From an uncultured Spirochaetaceae bacterium (GTDB lineage Bacteria > Spirochaetota > Spirochaetia > Treponematales > Treponemataceae), in the NCBI GenBank assembly GCA_902797925.1, contig CADBUT010000196.1, forward strand, positions 1-6,997: a DNA stretch of 6,997 nt. The letters run 5' to 3'. The notes beneath the pieces are model-generated. The model was not told where the DNA came from. It saw nothing but the letters and a program-made list of their open reading frames with translations, and searched no databases. A program made the translations under genes and the position numbers. Of this stretch, positions 5,195 to 6,997 are shown one piece after another. Positions within the stretch are counted from its first letter, which is position 1; each line of letters starts with the position of its first letter.

Positions 5195-6276
5195 TTAAAG
5201 TGATGATTATTGATGATTCAGCCGTTGTGCGCGAAACATTGACAAATATTCTGTCTAATGGAAAGGACTTTGAGGTAATTGGCACTGCAGGCGACCCGCT
5301 GATTGCGCAGAAAAAACTTGCCACGCTTGAGCCTGATGTAATTATTCTTGATATTGAAATGCCGCGGATGGACGGCATTACATTTTTGCGCCAGCTTATG
5401 AGCACAAAACCGATTCCGGTGGTTATCTGCTCAAGCATGGTTGAAGACGGCTCTGACAACGCGCTTCACGCAATGCAGTACGGCGCCGTTGAATTGATTC
5501 AAAAACCCAAAATGGGCACAAAACGCTTTCTTGAAGAATCAAGCATTCACATCTGCGACGCCATCAGAGCTGCGTATCTTGCTAAAAACAAGGTTAAGCG
5601 ATTAACGCTAAACATGAACGAAGCTTTAAAGTCTGTTACAGTGCAGCCTAAGCTCAGTGCCGACGTAATAATGGAAAAGCCAGACCCAAATCATCTGGTG
5701 CTCGATACAACGGAAAAAGTTGTTGTTGTGGGCGCTTCAACCGGCGGCACGGAAGCCCTGCGCGTTTTTCTTGAGATGCTGCCTGTAAATGCTCCGGGCA
5801 TGGTTATTGTACAGCACATGCCCGAAAACTTTACAAAGTCTTTTGCTGAAAGGCTGGATACTCTGTGCAAAGTCAACGTAAAAGAGGCAGAGGACAACGA
5901 TTCAGTTGTACGCGGACGTGTGCTGATTGCGCCCGGAAACAAGCACACGCTTTTAAAGCGCAGCGGCTCTAGATATTATGTAGAAGTCAAGGACGGTCCG
6001 CTCGTTTCAAGACACAGACCGTCTGTTGACGTGCTTTTCCGCTCTGCTTCACGCTATGCCGGCAAAAACGCTGTCGGCGTAATTATGACCGGCATGGGCG
6101 ACGACGGTGCAAAGGGAATGCTTGAAATGCATGAGATGGGCGCATTCAACATTGCGCAGGACGAAAAATCCTGCGTAGTTTTCGGAATGCCGGCGGAAGC
6201 AATCAAGCTGAATGCCGCCGACGAAGTTGTAAGTCTTGAAAAAATTGCAGAAGAAGTAATGCGCCATTGCAATTAA
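5191..6276 (+). CDS. cheB: CheB receptor methylesterase/glutamine deamidase
   Basis: CheB removes methyl groups from receptor glutamates and is activated when CheA phosphorylates its receiver domain. The 361-residue protein has a receiver domain (1-125) with acidic Asp8 and Asp9, phosphoacceptor Asp54 in ILDIEMPRMDG, Ser81 and Lys105. A linker (about 130-172) leads to the esterase domain (about 175-355), whose catalytic triad is Ser183 in GASTGG, His209 in VQHMP, and Asp305 in TGMGDDGA. All key residues are present and the length is typical. The ATG overlaps the cheR stop (ATGA); a modest AGGTGA site (5175-5180) lies ten bases upstream. Together with CheR it provides sensory adaptation. Confidence 0.96.
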   Translation: MIKVMIIDDSAVVRETLTNILSNGKDFEVIGTAGDPLIAQKKLATLEPDVIILDIEMPRMDGITFLRQLMSTKPIPVVICSSMVEDGSDNALHAMQYGAVELIQKPKMGTKRFLEESSIHICDAIRAAYLAKNKVKRLTLNMNEALKSVTVQPKLSADVIMEKPDPNHLVLDTTEKVVVVGASTGGTEALRVFLEMLPVNAPGMVIVQHMPENFTKSFAERLDTLCKVNVKEAEDNDSVVRGRVLIAPGNKHTLLKRSGSRYYVEVKDGPLVSRHRPSVDVLFRSASRYAGKNAVGVIMTGMGDDGAKGMLEMHEMGAFNIAQDEKSCVVFGMPAEAIKLNAADEVVSLEKIAEEVMRHCN

Positions 6277-6278
6277 TG

Positions 6279-6287
6279 TGGTATAAT
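6279..6287 (+). promoter_or_regulatory. Extended -10 promoter of cheY
   Basis: TATAAT (6282-6287) is a perfect -10 box. TG at 6279-6280 gives the TGnTATAAT extended form, which can work without a good -35, and none is evident near 6259-6264. It begins three bases after the cheB stop, so cheY can be transcribed independently of the operon. Transcription would start near 6294. Confidence 0.55.
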
Positions 6288-6331
6288 ATCAGCAGTTAGC
6301 TGTTGTGCATCATAGAAAAAGCAGCTGTTTT

Positions 6332-6338
6332 AAGGAGG
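6332..6338 (+). promoter_or_regulatory. Strong ribosome binding site of cheY
   Basis: AAGGAGG lies five bases before the ATG at 6344. It rules out an upstream in-frame GTG at 6305, which would translate through it. It is one of the two strongest sites in the window, with that of the STAS gene, and suggests high CheY output. Confidence 0.8.
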
Positions 6339-6343
6339 AAAAG

Positions 6344-6709
6344 ATGGCTAAGAAAATTTTGATTGTCGATGATTCGATTTCAATCCGCAAGAGCATTTCT
6401 TTTGTTCTGGCAGAAGAAGGTTACGAGGTTGTAGAAGCAGAAGACGGTCTGGACGGTTTGAAAAAAGCAGAAGCATCTCAATGCAATCTGGTTATAACTG
6501 ATATAAATATGCCGAACATGAACGGAATTGAGCTTATAAAAGCATTGCGCGAAAAAGCTGAATACAAGTTCGTTCCAATCATTGCATTGACAACAGAAAG
6601 CCAGGACGGAAAAATGCAGGAAGGCAAAGCTGCCGGAGCTACAGGCTGGATTGTAAAGCCGTTTACAACAGAAAAGCTCTCTGCAATAGTAAAGAAAGTT
6701 CTGGGCTAG
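6344..6709 (+). CDS. cheY: CheY chemotaxis response regulator
   Basis: This is a stand-alone receiver domain, 121 residues. When phosphorylated by CheA it diffuses to the flagellar motor switch and changes rotation. The key residues are all visible: acidic pocket Asp9 and Asp10 in VDDS, phosphoacceptor Asp53 in ITDINMP, Thr83/Thr84 in the ALTTES switch strand, and Lys105 in WIVKPF. The rotamer-switch aromatic position, Tyr106 in E. coli, is Trp102 here; GWIVKPF is common in CheY proteins outside the enterics. There is no output domain. The gene is 67 nt beyond cheB, with its own promoter and a strong ribosome site. This would let CheY be made in excess of the kinase and adaptation enzymes. 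A different single-domain regulator role cannot be excluded, but the location argues for CheY. Confidence 0.93.
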   Translation: MAKKILIVDDSISIRKSISFVLAEEGYEVVEAEDGLDGLKKAEASQCNLVITDINMPNMNGIELIKALREKAEYKFVPIIALTTESQDGKMQEGKAAGATGWIVKPFTTEKLSAIVKKVLG

Positions 6710-6740
6710 ACCACAAGCTGGGGACGTCTAAATGATTTAT

Positions 6741-6767
6741 GTCATTGCCGTGCTTGACACGGCAATC
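6741..6767 (+). repeat. Palindromic dispersed repeat, forward copy
   Basis: The element starts GTCATTGCCG and ends CGGCAATCT. ATTGCCGTG (6744-6752) pairs perfectly with CACGGCAAT (6758-6766) around a five-base loop, CTTGA. It belongs to a widely distributed class with GTCATT and AATCT ends and a CTTGA-type loop. It could also help end cheY transcripts, but no T-run follows directly. Confidence 0.65.
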
Positions 6768-6786
6768 TGTTGCATTATAAGAAAAT

Positions 6787-6820
6787 AAATTTTCGGGTCA
6801 CACCCGAAAATGACATTTTT
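6787..6820. terminator. Inverted copy of the palindrome, likely bidirectional terminator
   Basis: ATTTTCGGGT (6789-6798) and ACCCGAAAAT (6802-6811) form a perfect 10-bp stem with a three-base loop. On the plus strand TTTTT follows at 6816-6820; on the minus strand the stem runs into T-rich sequence. It lies between the convergent cheY and phosphatase genes, where a shared terminator is expected. Read on the minus strand it begins GTCATT and so is a second, inverted member of the family at 6741-6767. Confidence 0.5.
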
Positions 6821-6828
6821 AGAACTTA

Positions 6829-6997
6829 TTAGACATCACCCAGTTCTTCTATTTCTTCTTTGGATTCTTCAATCCGCTCCCTTTTTAATACAAGCAAAGT
6901 TACATCGTCTTCTCTTGCAGTTGAACCTGTAGGGCGGTTCAAGTCAGAAAGCAGAACTTCAATAATTTCATTCGCTGTCTTGCCAGAATTTTTTACA
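6829..6997 (-). CDS. SpoIIE/PP2C-family phosphatase, C-terminal fragment
   Basis: Only the last 55 residues are inside the window; the gene enters from the right edge and ends with TAA at 6829-6831. The fragment contains a helix of the type TANEIIEVLLSDL, then EDDVTLLVLKRE. This is the closing metal-binding Asp and beta strand typical of the SpoIIE/RsbU serine phosphatase domain (the D-D-[IV]-T motif). A short Glu/Lys-rich tail follows. Proteins of this family dephosphorylate STAS-domain antagonists in partner-switching pathways and usually carry N-terminal sensory or membrane domains, which cannot be seen here. It converges on cheY and is on the opposite strand, so it is not part of the che operon. 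The identification rests on a short match and is good but not certain. Confidence 0.75.
   Translation of the reverse strand, partial: VKNSGKTANEIIEVLLSDLNRPTGSTAREDDVTLLVLKRERIEESKEEIEELGDV

Noticed and set aside
6305..6343. Longer CheY reading frame starting at a GTG at 6305.
   Set aside because: It would translate through the strong AAGGAGG site at 6332-6338; the ATG at 6344 gives the normal CheY N-terminus.

Overview
The window holds a bacterial chemotaxis signalling cluster. Its moderate GC content, strong GGAGG-type ribosome sites and hairpin-rich spacers fit a host-associated spirochaete of the Treponema type. That assignment comes from general resemblance and is tentative: no rRNA or other marker gene is present.

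Layout. Positions 1-791 are mostly structured repeat DNA, interrupted by one small, visibly AT-rich minus-strand gene (257-583) for a four-helix membrane protein of unknown function. cheW lies at 792-1280 on the minus strand. A 574-base spacer (1281-1854) follows, with the cheW promoter, several nested hairpins, a dispersed repeat known from many genomes and the likely promoter of the plus-strand operon. The plus-strand operon runs STAS gene (1855-2193), cheA (2190-4322), cheR (4331-5194), cheB (5191-6276). Its junctions are very tight: ATGA overlaps at STAS/cheA and cheR/cheB, and an 8-nt gap at cheA/cheR. cheY (6344-6709) follows after 67 nt and has its own extended -10 promoter. Two facing copies of a palindromic repeat (6741-6814) separate cheY from the 3' end of a convergent gene (6829-6997, minus) that encodes the C-terminus of a SpoIIE/PP2C-type phosphatase.

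How the genes fit together. CheW couples receptors to the CheA kinase. CheA passes phosphate to CheY, the motor response regulator, and to CheB, the receptor methylesterase. CheR methylates the receptors and opposes CheB. No receptor, CheZ, CheC, CheD or CheX gene is present, so receptors and any CheY phosphatase must be encoded elsewhere. The unusual parts are the STAS protein that opens the operon, the duplicated helical insert in CheA, and the phosphatase fragment at the far end. STAS proteins and SpoIIE-type phosphatases are classical partners in partner-switching pathways, so a link to chemotaxis is possible but unproven here.

The che genes look intact and ordinary. The less explained material is the repeat DNA: near-identical 44-bp direct repeats bracket the AT-rich gene, a hairpin repeat keeps its 3' tail while its stem sequence changes, and one repeat runs into the last codons of cheW. 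I found no convincing undescribed defence or mobile system.
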